A DNA stretch of 64,000 nt, from contig NZ_JQMP01000001.1 in NCBI RefSeq assembly GCF_000744775.1, positions 310,001 to 374,000 of the forward strand. Direction: 5' to 3'. The notes beneath the pieces are model-generated. The model did not search any database. It worked only from the letters and a program-made list of their open reading frames with translations, and was not told where the DNA came from. The translations under genes and the position numbers were made by a program. Every line of letters starts with the position of its first letter. The first letter of the stretch is position 1. Positions 13,058 to 21,740 of this stretch are shown here, piece after piece. This stretch comes from Thermorudis peleae (GTDB lineage: Bacteria; Chloroflexota; Chloroflexia; Thermomicrobiales; Thermomicrobiaceae).

Positions 13058-13102
13058 GCCGAGGGGCACGTGGTGAGTAATGAACGCCGGTTGCCCCTCG
13101 GC
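13058..13102 (+). terminator. Hairpin after the Tm-1-like pair
   Basis: GCCGAGGGGCA and TGCCCCTCGGC form a perfect 11-bp stem with a 23-nt loop, 40 nt past the preceding stop. No T-run follows; it could be a factor-dependent terminator or an operator. Confidence 0.4.
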
Positions 13103-13214
13103 ACCCGCCGGTGTACCGTGTTACACGACAACTGCGCCTGTAACGATTGCGCGAAGCAGGCGAACACCAGTACACTTAGCGGTTGGCATACAGGACGTTG
13201 CGGATGGAGGCGCG

Positions 13215-13385
13215 ATGTCTACAACACCACGCCTGCGTGAGGAGGATCGCGAGCTACTCATCGCCCTGCTCAGCCAGGCGCGCCGGCCGCTGACGACTGC
13301 TGAACTGGTTGCCGCGTTCCGAGCGTCGCTCGCTGAGCGGGCAGGCCAGCCACAATCCTCGACCCGTTCTGCCGAGGAGGAATAA
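13215..13385 (+). CDS. Small protein, possible winged-helix fragment
   Basis: A 56-residue product with ATG 13215 placed 4 nt after GGAGG. It has one predicted helical segment, LIALLSQARRPLTTAELVAAF, of the kind seen at the start of winged-helix domains, and an acidic tail SAEEE. It ends 6 nt before the next gene and heads a tight operon. The following protein opens with a similar segment (VWALLRATGRFF), so the two may be related. Function unknown. Confidence 0.55.
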   Translation: MSTTPRLREEDRELLIALLSQARRPLTTAELVAAFRASLAERAGQPQSSTRSAEEE

Positions 13386-13391
13386 ACCACT

Positions 13392-14984
13392 ATGCCTGAG
13401 ACACTCGAAACAGTCGCCGCTCCGTCTTTCCAGGGCAGTGAGGAGGAACAGCGCCTTGCTGCCCAGGTGTGGGCATTGCTGCGGGCGACCGGACGGTTCT
13501 TCCCTGAAACCGCGCCGATCCGGGCGCCACTCAGCGCGCTTGTCGACTACTTTGCCCAGACCGATCCCTCCCACAGCGCTCCTGAGTGGGAAGCGCAGAT
13601 CCGCCAAAGCGTCCAGCAGAATCCGCATGTCTTCATCCTCGAGGACGATGCGGAGACCGGCACAACTTTCGTCATCACCACGCGTGCCGGCCGGGCGCCC
13701 ACGCCGCAGCCCGAGGTCGACGTGGCGCATATGCTGCCTCGCCGCTTCCAGGATGCGCCTCCGGCAACCGCCGTGCGACCTCGCCGGGCTACTCCAACGA
13801 CGGCACCGGCCGAAACCGCCAAAGTTGCTGCCGAAACGGCAACGCCAGTCGCTGAGACGGTTGTCGACCCGCTGGCACTCGACGAGGCAACGCTTGAGCG
13901 CCTCATCATCGATGAGCTGTCACAGAGCCCGGAGATCGCCCACTTTGGCGACCAGTGGATGCTCGAAGAGGACGTCCCGCGCCTCAGCCGCGGCGACCTG
14001 CGCCGGCTGCGCGATTACATTCTGGAGCAGGGCAAGCCACTCAGCGATGTCGAACTCGTCGAAGTTATCCTCGGCATCCGGCAGACATCGCCCGACTTCA
14101 GCGTCTATCAATTCGGCCTGAACTATCGGCTCGCCCAAGAAGGGGACTTCGAGTTCGTCGGTGTGCCCGGACTGGCGCTCTGGACGACCAAGGGCGCACC
14201 AGGTGTCACCACCAAGCGCCGGGCGGCCGATATCGGCCAGGATTATCGCTTCCTGCTCGATGAACCGATCCCCACCGAGGCGCCAAGCGAGCCGGTTGTC
14301 GACCACGTGCTGACATTCTACGAGCATTATCTCGGTGTCCTGCCCTATGACGCGACGCTGGCGCCCCTGCTGCCCAAGCCGGTGTTGCCCGATCAGCGGG
14401 TCGCGGTGCTCACGTTCGAGTCACCCCAGACCTACGAGACATTCCCCGTCGAGTTGCGCTATCCCTCGGGCAACCGTGGTGGCTACCTGGCTGGGTTCGA
14501 AGCCTTCTTCCAGGCCAATCTCGTGCCTGGCGCGTTGATCACCATCGAGCGCACCGACGAGCCCGGCCACTACCTGATCGAGTTTTTGCCGATCTCCCCG
14601 CGCGATGAGAAGCTGCTGACACTCGACGAAAAGCGCAACCGCTACGTCTTCCGCCAGGTCAGCTACCGTTGCGCGGTGCAGGAGCAGATGCTGCTCAGTG
14701 AAAACCGCTACCCGAAGCTCGCCGGCCAGTCGCCGCTTGACGAGCGCACGCGCCGATCGCCAGAGCGGGTGCTGGCGGTTACCTTCGAGCGGGTCGGCGA
14801 GCAGATCGGCACGCCCGCGCAACCGCGCTACATGGCCCTGCTCGACGACCTGCTCGCGGTGGCCAATGTCGAGCGACCGATGACCGCTGAACTGATTGCG
14901 CAGGTCGTCCACGACCATCCTGACGAGTTCAGTGCCGATCCAGACGCTGAAGGCGTCTACTACTACACACCAAAGGAAGCGTGA
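13392..14984 (+). CDS. Conserved protein of unknown function (530 aa)
   Basis: Soluble protein without signal or membrane segments. Residues ~1-115 look like a small helical domain; ~116-165 is an Ala/Pro/Thr-rich linker (PTTAPAETAKVAAETATP); the rest is a mixed alpha/beta region with a short domain near residues 350-420 (VAVLTFESPQTYETFPVELR) and a final helical segment similar to the N-terminus (YMALLDDLLAVANVERPM). I do not recognise a family. It is co-directional and overlapping with a HEAT-repeat gene, which suggests a scaffold or regulatory pair. Confidence 0.7.
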   Translation: MPETLETVAAPSFQGSEEEQRLAAQVWALLRATGRFFPETAPIRAPLSALVDYFAQTDPSHSAPEWEAQIRQSVQQNPHVFILEDDAETGTTFVITTRAGRAPTPQPEVDVAHMLPRRFQDAPPATAVRPRRATPTTAPAETAKVAAETATPVAETVVDPLALDEATLERLIIDELSQSPEIAHFGDQWMLEEDVPRLSRGDLRRLRDYILEQGKPLSDVELVEVILGIRQTSPDFSVYQFGLNYRLAQEGDFEFVGVPGLALWTTKGAPGVTTKRRAADIGQDYRFLLDEPIPTEAPSEPVVDHVLTFYEHYLGVLPYDATLAPLLPKPVLPDQRVAVLTFESPQTYETFPVELRYPSGNRGGYLAGFEAFFQANLVPGALITIERTDEPGHYLIEFLPISPRDEKLLTLDEKRNRYVFRQVSYRCAVQEQMLLSENRYPKLAGQSPLDERTRRSPERVLAVTFERVGEQIGTPAQPRYMALLDDLLAVANVERPMTAELIAQVVHDHPDEFSADPDAEGVYYYTPKEA

Positions 14985-14989
14985 GGTTT

Positions 14990-15958
14990 ATGACACCGCT
15001 CCGAACGTTGCACCGTCCACCAACACACGAGGAGCAAGAGCAACTCCGTACCCTGTTTGCCCGGCTAACGGCCCGGCCGAAGCCTGCTGCGGGTGACGTC
15101 GCCCAGCTCTCCGACCTGCCGCGCCGGCTGGTTCCGCTCGCCCGAGCCCACTGGCAAACGCTGCCAGTCGAGACTCGGCAGTATGTGGTCGGGCTCATGG
15201 CCGAGCTGGCGGAAAGCACTGTCGAGCTGAATTTTCGCCGCGTCTTCGAAATTGCACTCGATGATCCTGACCCGACCGTACGGGCCAAGGCGGTCGGCGG
15301 GCTCTGGGAAGAGGACGACCCGGCTGTCCTCGACCAGTTGCTTGCTCTGCTCGATCGCGAGACGTCCCAGGACGTCCGTGAGGCCCTCGCCTTGGCCCTC
15401 GGCCGCTTCAGCGCTCAGGCTGCGCTACAGGAACTGGACGAGCCGCGCATCGAGCGGCTGCACGCCGCACTCCAGTCGCTCGCTCGCGATGATGAGCCCG
15501 TCGCCGTCCGTCGCCGTGCGATCGAGGCGCTGGCCTATTTCAGCGATCGTGATCCGACCGTCCATGACCTGATCGCCGCCGCCTACGACGCGCCCGAGCA
15601 TCTGCTACGGGTGAGCGCGCTCTTCGCCATGGGACGCACGCTCGACCGCCGGTGGCTTCCAGTGCTGCTCGCGGAGCTGACAAGCGATGATCCCGAACTG
15701 CGCTACGAAGCCGCTCGCGCCTGTGGCGAACTCGGTGCTCCCGAGGCGGTCGACGAACTGCTCGCGCTTGTCAACGATCCTGATCGCGAGGTGCAAGGCG
15801 CGGCTATCGACGCGCTGGGCCGCATTGGCGGGACGATCGCGGTCAACACCTTGCGCCGCCTGGCACGCTCGTCTGACCCCGTCGTGCGGGATGCTGCTGA
15901 AGAGGCGCTGGAGCAGGCCCTCTTCCTTGTTGATCCTCTCCAGCAACCCGGGCCATGA
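14990..15958 (+). CDS. HEAT-repeat protein
   Basis: A ~322-residue alpha-solenoid. Successive repeats are visible, for example DPTVRAKAVGGLWEEDDP, SQDVREALALALGRF, EPVAVRRRAIEALAYFSDRD, HLLRVSALFAMGRTLDRR, PELRYEAARACGELG and DREVQGAAIDALGRIGG. Such proteins usually act as binding platforms. ATG 14990 (GAGG upstream) or GTG 14981 (AAGGA upstream) may be the start; both are tightly coupled to the previous stop. The next gene overlaps by 4 nt. Confidence 0.85.
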   Translation: MTPLRTLHRPPTHEEQEQLRTLFARLTARPKPAAGDVAQLSDLPRRLVPLARAHWQTLPVETRQYVVGLMAELAESTVELNFRRVFEIALDDPDPTVRAKAVGGLWEEDDPAVLDQLLALLDRETSQDVREALALALGRFSAQAALQELDEPRIERLHAALQSLARDDEPVAVRRRAIEALAYFSDRDPTVHDLIAAAYDAPEHLLRVSALFAMGRTLDRRWLPVLLAELTSDDPELRYEAARACGELGAPEAVDELLALVNDPDREVQGAAIDALGRIGGTIAVNTLRRLARSSDPVVRDAAEEALEQALFLVDPLQQPGP

Positions 15959-16995
15959 CTGTCCAGCAAACACCCCTGGCAAGCGCCATACACTGCGCTG
16001 CGGCGTGGAATGATCAGGTGCTTGCTCTCGGCGGACGGTTGCTGCAGAGCTGGCAGTGGGGTGAGCTCAAGCGCCGGTATGGCTGGATTCCCGTGCGGCT
16101 CTCCAGCGGAGCAGACGATCCACCGCGTTGGGTAGCACAGGTACTGGTGCGCCCCACCGGCCCACTCAGCATCGCCTACATCCCGCGCGGGCCGCTCGCC
16201 CATCCCGGCAGTCAGCCTGATCCCGCGTTTGCTCGCGCCCTCGATCAACTCGCGCGTCGCCACCGAGCCATTGCCATCATCGCCGAGCCCGAGGACGACG
16301 CTGGTGCCGCGTTGCTGGCTGGCTTGCCCGGCTGGCGCCCGTGTCCGGTTCGCTTGCAGCCAGCACGCACCATTCGCGTCCGTGTCGATGCCGATGATGC
16401 GACACTGCTGGCTCGCATGAAACCCAAGACACGCTACAACACCCGCCTCGCCATGCGCCGCGGTGTGCGCGTGCAGCTTGGCGGCCTCGAGTTGCTCGCG
16501 CCGTTCTACCGTCTGCTCCAGGAAACAGCCGAGCGCGACGGCTTCGGCATCCACAGTGCGGGCTACCATGCCGACATCTTGCGTCTCTTTGGCGACGATG
16601 CCGTCATCGTGCTGGCCGAGTACGAAGATGAGCCGGCTGCCGCCGCCCTGATTGTGCGTTTCGGTCCCGAAGCCATCTACCTTGCTGGCGCCTCAGCCAC
16701 CGCGCATCAGCGGCACATGCCGTCCTATCTCGTCCAGTTCACAGCAATGCAATGGGCTCGTGCACGTGGCTGCCAGGTCTACGACCTCTGGGGTATTCCA
16801 GCCAGCGACGAACCACCCGACGAGGCCGACGACGAGCATCGCAACGTCCGGGCTGGTCTGTGGGGCGTCTATCGCTTTAAACTCGGACTCGGCGGTGAGG
16901 TTGTCCGCTATCCGGCACCAGTTGAACGCGTCTACCTACCGCCACTTGTCTGGCTTTGGCGCCGTCTGCGGCCACTAGAACGGGCAGATGCATGA
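15955..16995 (+). CDS. FemAB-family aminoacyl/peptidyl transferase
   Basis: The 346-residue protein looks like the FemX/FemAB family, which uses aminoacyl-tRNA to add residues to the peptidoglycan stem peptide, in a double GNAT fold. Markers are LLQSWQWGELKRRYGW, YIPRGPL, MKPKTRYNTRLAMRRGV, an LVQFTAMQWARARGC helix, YDLWGIP and YRFKLGLGGEVVRY near the C-terminus. It starts inside the stop of the HEAT-repeat gene and murE starts inside its own stop, so it is translationally coupled to cell-wall synthesis. An interpeptide bridge role is inferred. Confidence 0.88.
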   Translation: MTVQQTPLASAIHCAAAWNDQVLALGGRLLQSWQWGELKRRYGWIPVRLSSGADDPPRWVAQVLVRPTGPLSIAYIPRGPLAHPGSQPDPAFARALDQLARRHRAIAIIAEPEDDAGAALLAGLPGWRPCPVRLQPARTIRVRVDADDATLLARMKPKTRYNTRLAMRRGVRVQLGGLELLAPFYRLLQETAERDGFGIHSAGYHADILRLFGDDAVIVLAEYEDEPAAAALIVRFGPEAIYLAGASATAHQRHMPSYLVQFTAMQWARARGCQVYDLWGIPASDEPPDEADDEHRNVRAGLWGVYRFKLGLGGEVVRYPAPVERVYLPPLVWLWRRLRPLERADA

Positions 16996-18515
16996 CGAAG
17001 CTGTGTGATCTACTCGAGCACGTGCCCATCCTCGCGCACCACGGCGATCTGACCGTCCCGATTACCACGATCGTCTACGATTCCCGCCGCGCTACCACCG
17101 GTAGCCTCTTCGTCGCCTTGCGTGGCGGCTACGCCGACGGCCATGACTTTCTGGCCGATGCTCACCAGCGTGGAGCAGTGGCGGCCGTCGTCGAACGCGT
17201 CCCGGACGACGCTCCGCCGTTCACGGCCTTCGTGGTCGTCCCCGATACCCGCGCGGCTTTGGCGCAGCTTGCTGCAGCGTTCTACCACTACCCCTCGCGT
17301 TCGCTCGGCATTGTCGGCGTCACCGGTACTGACGGCAAGACGACCACGACGTTCCTGATTGAGACGCTTCTGCGCAGCGTTGGCCACCATACCGGCCTGG
17401 TCGGCACGGTGACTGCTCGGGCGGACGGCACGCCGCTTCCGTTCGCCAGCCGCAACACGACGCCGGAATCGCTCGAATTGCAGGCGCTCCTGGCGACCAT
17501 GCGCGACCAGGGAATGGAGTGGGCCGTCGTCGAGGCGACATCACACGGGCTCGTCATGCATCGGCTGGACGAGATTGACGTCGACATCGCCGTTGTGACG
17601 AACATCACGCACGAGCATCTCGACTTCCATGGCACCTACGAAGCCTACCGTCAGGCCAAAGCAACCCTGCTGCGCTTCGCCGCACAACGTCGCCCGCGTC
17701 CGTATCCCTGGGGGGTCGTTCTCAACCGCGACGACGCCGGTGCTGCCTCGATCGCCGACGCTGCAGGCCCCGCTCCCGTGCTCTGGTACAGTACCCGAGA
17801 TCCAGCTGCACCGATCCGAGCCAGCGACATCGAGGAACGAGCCGACGGCACGCGCTTTGTGCTCCACACCCCACGCGGCACAGCCTCCGTGCAACTGCAG
17901 TTGCTCGGCGCATTCAACGTGGAAAACGCACTCGCCGCCGCGGGCGTTGGACACCTGCTTGACCTCGATCCCGCAACGATCGCTGCAGGACTTGGCCAGC
18001 TCGCAGCCGTACCAGGGCGATTGCAGCGCATTGACTGCGGCCAACCGTTCCTCGTGCTCGTCGATTATGCCCACACCCCACGCGCGTTCGAGCGCCTGCT
18101 TCCCTTCGTACGCCTCCTCGTCCCCGGCCGGCTGATTGTCGTCTTTGGCAGCGCCGGCGAACGCGACCGGGCCAAGCGCGGTATGCAGGGTGAGCTGAGT
18201 ATGCGGCTGGCAGACTTCGCCATCTTCACCTCGGAAGATCCGCGATTCGAAGATCCCGAGGCGATCATCGCCGAGATCGCAGCCGGGGCTGAACGAGCCG
18301 GCGGGCGTGAAGGTGAGCGCTACCTACGGATTGAAGATCGCCGGGCTGCCATTGCCGAAGCGATGCGCCGAGCCCAGCCTGGCGATGCCGTGCTACTCCT
18401 TGGCAAAGGCCATGAAACGAGTATCATCTACGGCGCCGAGCCTCGCCCCTGGGACGAGGCCGCCGAGGCACGCCGGGCACTGGCAGCCCTCGGCTACGAC
18501 AGAGAGGGGGCTTGA
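16992..18515 (+). CDS. murE: UDP-MurNAc-peptide ligase MurE
   Basis: Adds the third amino acid to the peptidoglycan stem using ATP. The 507-residue protein has the N-terminal UDP-binding domain (YDSRRATTGSLFVALRG), the ATP motif GVTGTDGKTTTT, the NITHEHLDFHGTYEAY segment, and a C-terminal domain with VDYAHTPRAFE and FGSAGERDRAKRG. The residue-selecting motif, DNPR in diaminopimelate enzymes, reads EDPRFEDPE, closer to the DDPRGEDP I recall for the lysine-adding Thermotoga enzyme. The diamino acid is therefore probably not meso-diaminopimelate. The start overlaps the FemAB-like gene by 4 nt. Confidence 0.93.
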   Translation: MTKLCDLLEHVPILAHHGDLTVPITTIVYDSRRATTGSLFVALRGGYADGHDFLADAHQRGAVAAVVERVPDDAPPFTAFVVVPDTRAALAQLAAAFYHYPSRSLGIVGVTGTDGKTTTTFLIETLLRSVGHHTGLVGTVTARADGTPLPFASRNTTPESLELQALLATMRDQGMEWAVVEATSHGLVMHRLDEIDVDIAVVTNITHEHLDFHGTYEAYRQAKATLLRFAAQRRPRPYPWGVVLNRDDAGAASIADAAGPAPVLWYSTRDPAAPIRASDIEERADGTRFVLHTPRGTASVQLQLLGAFNVENALAAAGVGHLLDLDPATIAAGLGQLAAVPGRLQRIDCGQPFLVLVDYAHTPRAFERLLPFVRLLVPGRLIVVFGSAGERDRAKRGMQGELSMRLADFAIFTSEDPRFEDPEAIIAEIAAGAERAGGREGERYLRIEDRRAAIAEAMRRAQPGDAVLLLGKGHETSIIYGAEPRPWDEAAEARRALAALGYDREGA

Positions 18516-18519
18516 CGCG

Positions 18520-19533
18520 ATGGCGAACCGGCACGGGGCACGCAGCCGTTGGGTGGTGCTGTGGCTCGTTATCCTCATCCTTGGAAGCGCCGTGGCAGCC
18601 TGTGCAGGCCCCGACCCTACAGCCGGCACAACGCCCATCGCGCGACCGGGCGCGAATCCCAGCGGCCGCATCCTCTTCGTCCAACACGGCCACCTGGCCG
18701 TTTGGCAGGATGGCAAGATCCAGCAACTCGGCGACGTCAGCGACGCCGCCTGGGCTCGTTGGTCGCCCGACGGCCAGCGCATCGCTTACGTCCGCATGGG
18801 CGACTCCTACTCCGATCTCTGGGTCGCCAATGCCGATGGCAGCGCGGCCAAAGCGCTGACGCGCAATCAGCCGAGTGGACAACCTGGCACCTACAATTAT
18901 GTGCAGCAGGCTGTCTGGGCACTGATGCCGGCCTGGCTTCCTGACGGCTCAACGATCGCCTACATTAGCGACCTCAACACCGCCAAAAACTTCCTCTGGC
19001 TGATCCCCAGCACTGGTGGGCAACCGCGGCTCGTTGGCGCAACGACGAGACTCGGCGACAACATTGAGTGGCCGAGCGTCTCACCCGACGGCCAACGCGT
19101 CGTCTTCGCGCTCCGGGTCACGGGGGAAACCGAGCTGCAGCGGCGCACGGATCTATGGGTTGTTAACCTGACGACTGGCGAAGTTGCGCCGCTCGTGCAA
19201 GGTGGCGACGGCAACTATGCCCCAGCCTGGTCGCCAGATGGACAGTGGATCGCGTTCGTGAGCCGTCACGGCGAGCAGAATGACCTCGCAGTCGTCTCAG
19301 CGCGTGGAGGGCAGCCGGTGCAGCTCACAACGCTCGGCACTGTCGCCGCGCCGGCATGGTCGCCGGATGGACAGCAACTGGCCTTTCTTGTCGCTGAGAA
19401 AGATGGGAGTTTCAGCGTTGAGGCGGTACGCTTCAGCGTCGACGCCAACGGAACGCCACAAGCGAGCACACCCAGCAAACTCTTCTCTGCCCCAGACATC
19501 GACGCCCGCTCCGGCCTCTCCTGGTCTCGCTAA
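18520..19533 (+). CDS. TolB-like beta-propeller lipoprotein
   Basis: A 337-residue exported lipoprotein. The N-terminus is basic, then hydrophobic (WVVLWLVILILGSAVAAC) with Cys ending a lipobox. Five PD40/WD40-like blades follow, marked by RWSPDGQRIAYV, AWLPDGSTIAYI, SVSPDGQRVVFA, AWSPDGQWIAFV and AWSPDGQQLAFL. Such propellers mediate protein contacts; no catalytic motif is seen. It starts 4 nt after murE, so it likely shares the envelope operon. Confidence 0.85.
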   Translation: MANRHGARSRWVVLWLVILILGSAVAACAGPDPTAGTTPIARPGANPSGRILFVQHGHLAVWQDGKIQQLGDVSDAAWARWSPDGQRIAYVRMGDSYSDLWVANADGSAAKALTRNQPSGQPGTYNYVQQAVWALMPAWLPDGSTIAYISDLNTAKNFLWLIPSTGGQPRLVGATTRLGDNIEWPSVSPDGQRVVFALRVTGETELQRRTDLWVVNLTTGEVAPLVQGGDGNYAPAWSPDGQWIAFVSRHGEQNDLAVVSARGGQPVQLTTLGTVAAPAWSPDGQQLAFLVAEKDGSFSVEAVRFSVDANGTPQASTPSKLFSAPDIDARSGLSWSR

Positions 19534-19599
19534 CCGTCCATCACCGCACGCTCGACGCTTCAACTCCCCACCCTCATTGGGGAAAGAAGGCAGCCCCAC

Positions 19600-19629
19600 T
19601 TGACAAGGGGCGCGGGATGGCAGTACACT
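19600..19629 (+). promoter_or_regulatory. Promoter for tRNA-Gly
   Basis: TTGACA (19600-19605), an 18-nt spacer, then TACACT (19624-19629). It is a close match to a housekeeping sigma-70 promoter, ~43 nt upstream of the tRNA. Confidence 0.75.
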
Positions 19630-19671
19630 AAAGAGTGCCAAGCGGGAACAGCCGCTGGCACCAGAGCAAAT

Positions 19672-19747
19672 GCGGAAGTGGCTCAGTTGGTAGAGCACCT
19701 CCTTGCCAAGGAGGAGGTCGCGGGTTCGAGTCCCGTCTTCCGCTCCA
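19672..19747 (+). tRNA. tRNA-Gly (anticodon GCC)
   Basis: A 76-nt cloverleaf: acceptor arms GCGGAAG/CTTCCGC, D-arm GCTCAGTTGGTAGAGC, anticodon stem CCTCC/GGAGG with loop TTGCCAA, T-arm GCGGGTTCGAGTCCCGT, discriminator U and an encoded CCA. Anticodon GCC reads GGC and GGU glycine codons. Confidence 0.98.
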
Positions 19748-19753
19748 ACAGTC

Positions 19754-19789
19754 CCCCGGCTGGTATCCGTCAGCCGGGGTTGGTGTTTT
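19754..19789 (+). terminator. Intrinsic terminator of tRNA-Gly
   Basis: CCCCGGCTG and CAGCCGGGG form a 9-bp stem with an 8-nt loop, followed by TTGGTGTTTTC, seven nucleotides after the tRNA CCA. Confidence 0.85.
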
Positions 19790-20363
19790 CTTCCCCCTCC
19801 ATCACTTGTTCTCATTTCCACACGGAGGAACTGAGCCCGACCGCAAGGCAGGGCTGCTCGCTGCTTTCTTTCCACATACGAGGGAGTAGACCGCAGGCTG
19901 GTCGCCTCATTCTCCTCCTCTTTCCCCGCTCGTTCGCCAGGCACGAGGCAGCGAGTCGTGGGCATTTCCAATTCCCTCTCATTGAGAGAAGCTGGCAACG
20001 CGCGCCGAGTGCGTACTGGTGTCAACTCTGGATCACCGAGTATTGAGCGAAGCAGGTCAGTCAAGGGCAGGGGCGCTTGCATCGCTGATCCCGTTGCCCA
20101 CAAGCATGAGGCAACACGCGCCAGGGCAGGCATTGCGCCGGTGAAGCAGACGCGCGGTGATGACACTGTCCGCGGCCTCGCGCACCCATGGAGACGGATT
20201 CGCGTTGGCCGCGATGAGTAAGTGTGCAGCCGAGTGGCCGTGGGAGCAGGCGATGGGAGAGGACACGATACTTCAGCCCGCGACCTATCACCTCGCTCCG
20301 GGGAGACAGGAGTAGGGGATATGAGGAGCAAAGCGGCACAATTACGATGGGAGATGGTGGCCG
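19790..20363. other. Non-coding stretch between tRNA-Gly and the PEBP gene
   Basis: About 570 nt without a convincing reading frame or known RNA motif. The tRNA 3' end is a frequent integration site, but no integrase gene or repeated tRNA tail is visible here. The last 60 nt are purine-rich and probably carry the leader of the next gene. Confidence 0.4.
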
Positions 20364-20948
20364 ATGCAGCACCGTACACTGACGGTCGCCTGGGTGGTCG
20401 GTATCGGGCTCATCGCCCTCGGCATCATCGCATGCCGGCAGGCATCGCCAGCGCTGCCCTCGCCCACCGCATCCCTCCAGCTCCGCAGCCCTGCCTTCGC
20501 CGCCAATGCCTCGCTGCCGATGGAAGCCACCTGTGATGGCGCGAATCGCTCTCCAGCTCTCGCCTGGAGCGATCCGCCCGCCGGCACGCAGGCCTTCGCC
20601 CTGCTGGTCGACGACCCCGACGCACCCAATGGCGTGTTCACCCATTGGATCCTCTTCAACATCCCGGCAACAAGCCGGTCCTTGCCTGCTGGACTCCCCG
20701 CGGATGCCGTGCTGCCCGATGGGAGCCGGCAGGGTAAGAATGACTTCGGCCATCTCGGCTACAACGGCCCATGCCCACCTCCTGGCCCAGCCCACCACTA
20801 CCGGTTCACTCTCTGGGCACTCGACCAGCCGCTCGACCTCCAGCCCGGCGCTGACCGCGCAGCCTTCCTGGCTGCCGTCCAGCGCCACGCGCTCGCCTCC
20901 GGACAGCTCGTCGGTCTCTACCAGCGCCAGCGTGCCCGCGTATCCTAA
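20364..20948 (+). CDS. YbhB/YbcL (PEBP, Raf-kinase-inhibitor-like) lipoprotein
   Basis: A 194-residue exported protein. A hydrophobic leader ends in LGIIAC, a lipobox. The mature part has the PEBP ligand-binding motifs: CDGANRSPALAWSDPPAGTQ, LLVDDPDAPNGVFTHWILFNIP, and YNGPCPPPGPAHHYRFTLWAL with the conserved HRY-like segment. Bacterial members bind small anions or phosphates, and the physiological role is unclear. It starts at ATG 20364 after GGGAG, and menG follows 57 nt downstream. Confidence 0.92.
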   Translation: MQHRTLTVAWVVGIGLIALGIIACRQASPALPSPTASLQLRSPAFAANASLPMEATCDGANRSPALAWSDPPAGTQAFALLVDDPDAPNGVFTHWILFNIPATSRSLPAGLPADAVLPDGSRQGKNDFGHLGYNGPCPPPGPAHHYRFTLWALDQPLDLQPGADRAAFLAAVQRHALASGQLVGLYQRQRARVS

Positions 20949-21005
20949 AAGCCAGGCCAGTCACGCTGAGCACAGGCTGGCCCGACCGAAGGGAAAGGAA
21001 CACTC

Positions 21006-21740
21006 GTGCACGAAGAGAGCCGCTGGGGCGCACTCCGCCCACCAAGCGAGGTGCGCGCCATGTTTGATCGCATCGCCCCGCGTTACGACCTCCTCAACCG
21101 CGTGATGTCCTGGGGTCAAGACGTCCAGTGGCGCAAGCAGGCAGCCGCGCTCGTCGCCCTGCAGCCCCGCGGTGAGGCGCCCGTGCTTGACCTTGCCACT
21201 GGAACCGGCGACCTCGCCCTTGCGCTGGCGCAGGCCGGCGTCGATCGTATCGTCGGCGTCGATTTCTCGCTCGGCATGTTGCGGCGCGCCCGGCAGAAGT
21301 GCTCCCAGCAGCCGGCCATCTACCTTGTCTGCGGCGATGCCATGCGCTTGCCCTTCCCAAGCGGCACCTTTGCGGCGTGCACCATCGCCTTCGGCCTCCG
21401 CAACCTGCCGGATTATCCCGCCGCCGTTCAGGAGATGGCCCGCGTGCTCCGCCCTGGCGGTCTGCTCGTCGTGCTGGAGACCACGCCCGTGCGCCGCGGC
21501 GGCTTCGGGCACCTCTTCCGGTGGTACTTCGGCCGGCTGGTCCCATTCGTCGGCGGGCTTCTCAGTGGCAACCGCGATGCCTACACCTACCTGCCCCGCT
21601 CGACCGCCGCTTTCCTCGACGTTCCCCAGCTCGTGCGCGTGATGAGCCAGGCGGGACTGCGTGTCGAGTATGCCGCCCAGCTCATGCGTGGCACGGTCGC
21701 GCTGATCGCCGCGCGGCGGATCAGTGCGCCTCGCTGCTGA
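21006..21740 (+). CDS. menG: Demethylmenaquinone methyltransferase
   Basis: SAM-dependent C-methylation of demethylmenaquinone, the last step of menaquinone synthesis. The 244-residue protein carries the UbiE/MenG signature MFDRIAPRYDLLNRVMSWG, SAM motif VLDLATGTGDLALAL, VGVDFSLGML, FAACTIAFGLRNLPD and VLRPGGLLVVLETT. The start is GTG 21006 after AAAGGAA. MenG rather than UbiE is chosen because the window suggests a Gram-positive-like or Chloroflexota host that makes menaquinone. Its 3' end overlaps pepF by 20 nt on the other strand. Confidence 0.9.
   Translation: MHEESRWGALRPPSEVRAMFDRIAPRYDLLNRVMSWGQDVQWRKQAAALVALQPRGEAPVLDLATGTGDLALALAQAGVDRIVGVDFSLGMLRRARQKCSQQPAIYLVCGDAMRLPFPSGTFAACTIAFGLRNLPDYPAAVQEMARVLRPGGLLVVLETTPVRRGGFGHLFRWYFGRLVPFVGGLLSGNRDAYTYLPRSTAAFLDVPQLVRVMSQAGLRVEYAAQLMRGTVALIAARRISAPRC

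Noticed and set aside
19672-20363. Integration site or genomic island next to tRNA-Gly
   Set aside because: No integrase, no repeated tRNA 3' end and no change in gene style was found downstream.
20061-20888. A 275-codon minus-strand frame opposite the PEBP lipoprotein
   Set aside because: It is antisense to a well-supported gene, and its product has no recognisable fold or ribosome site.
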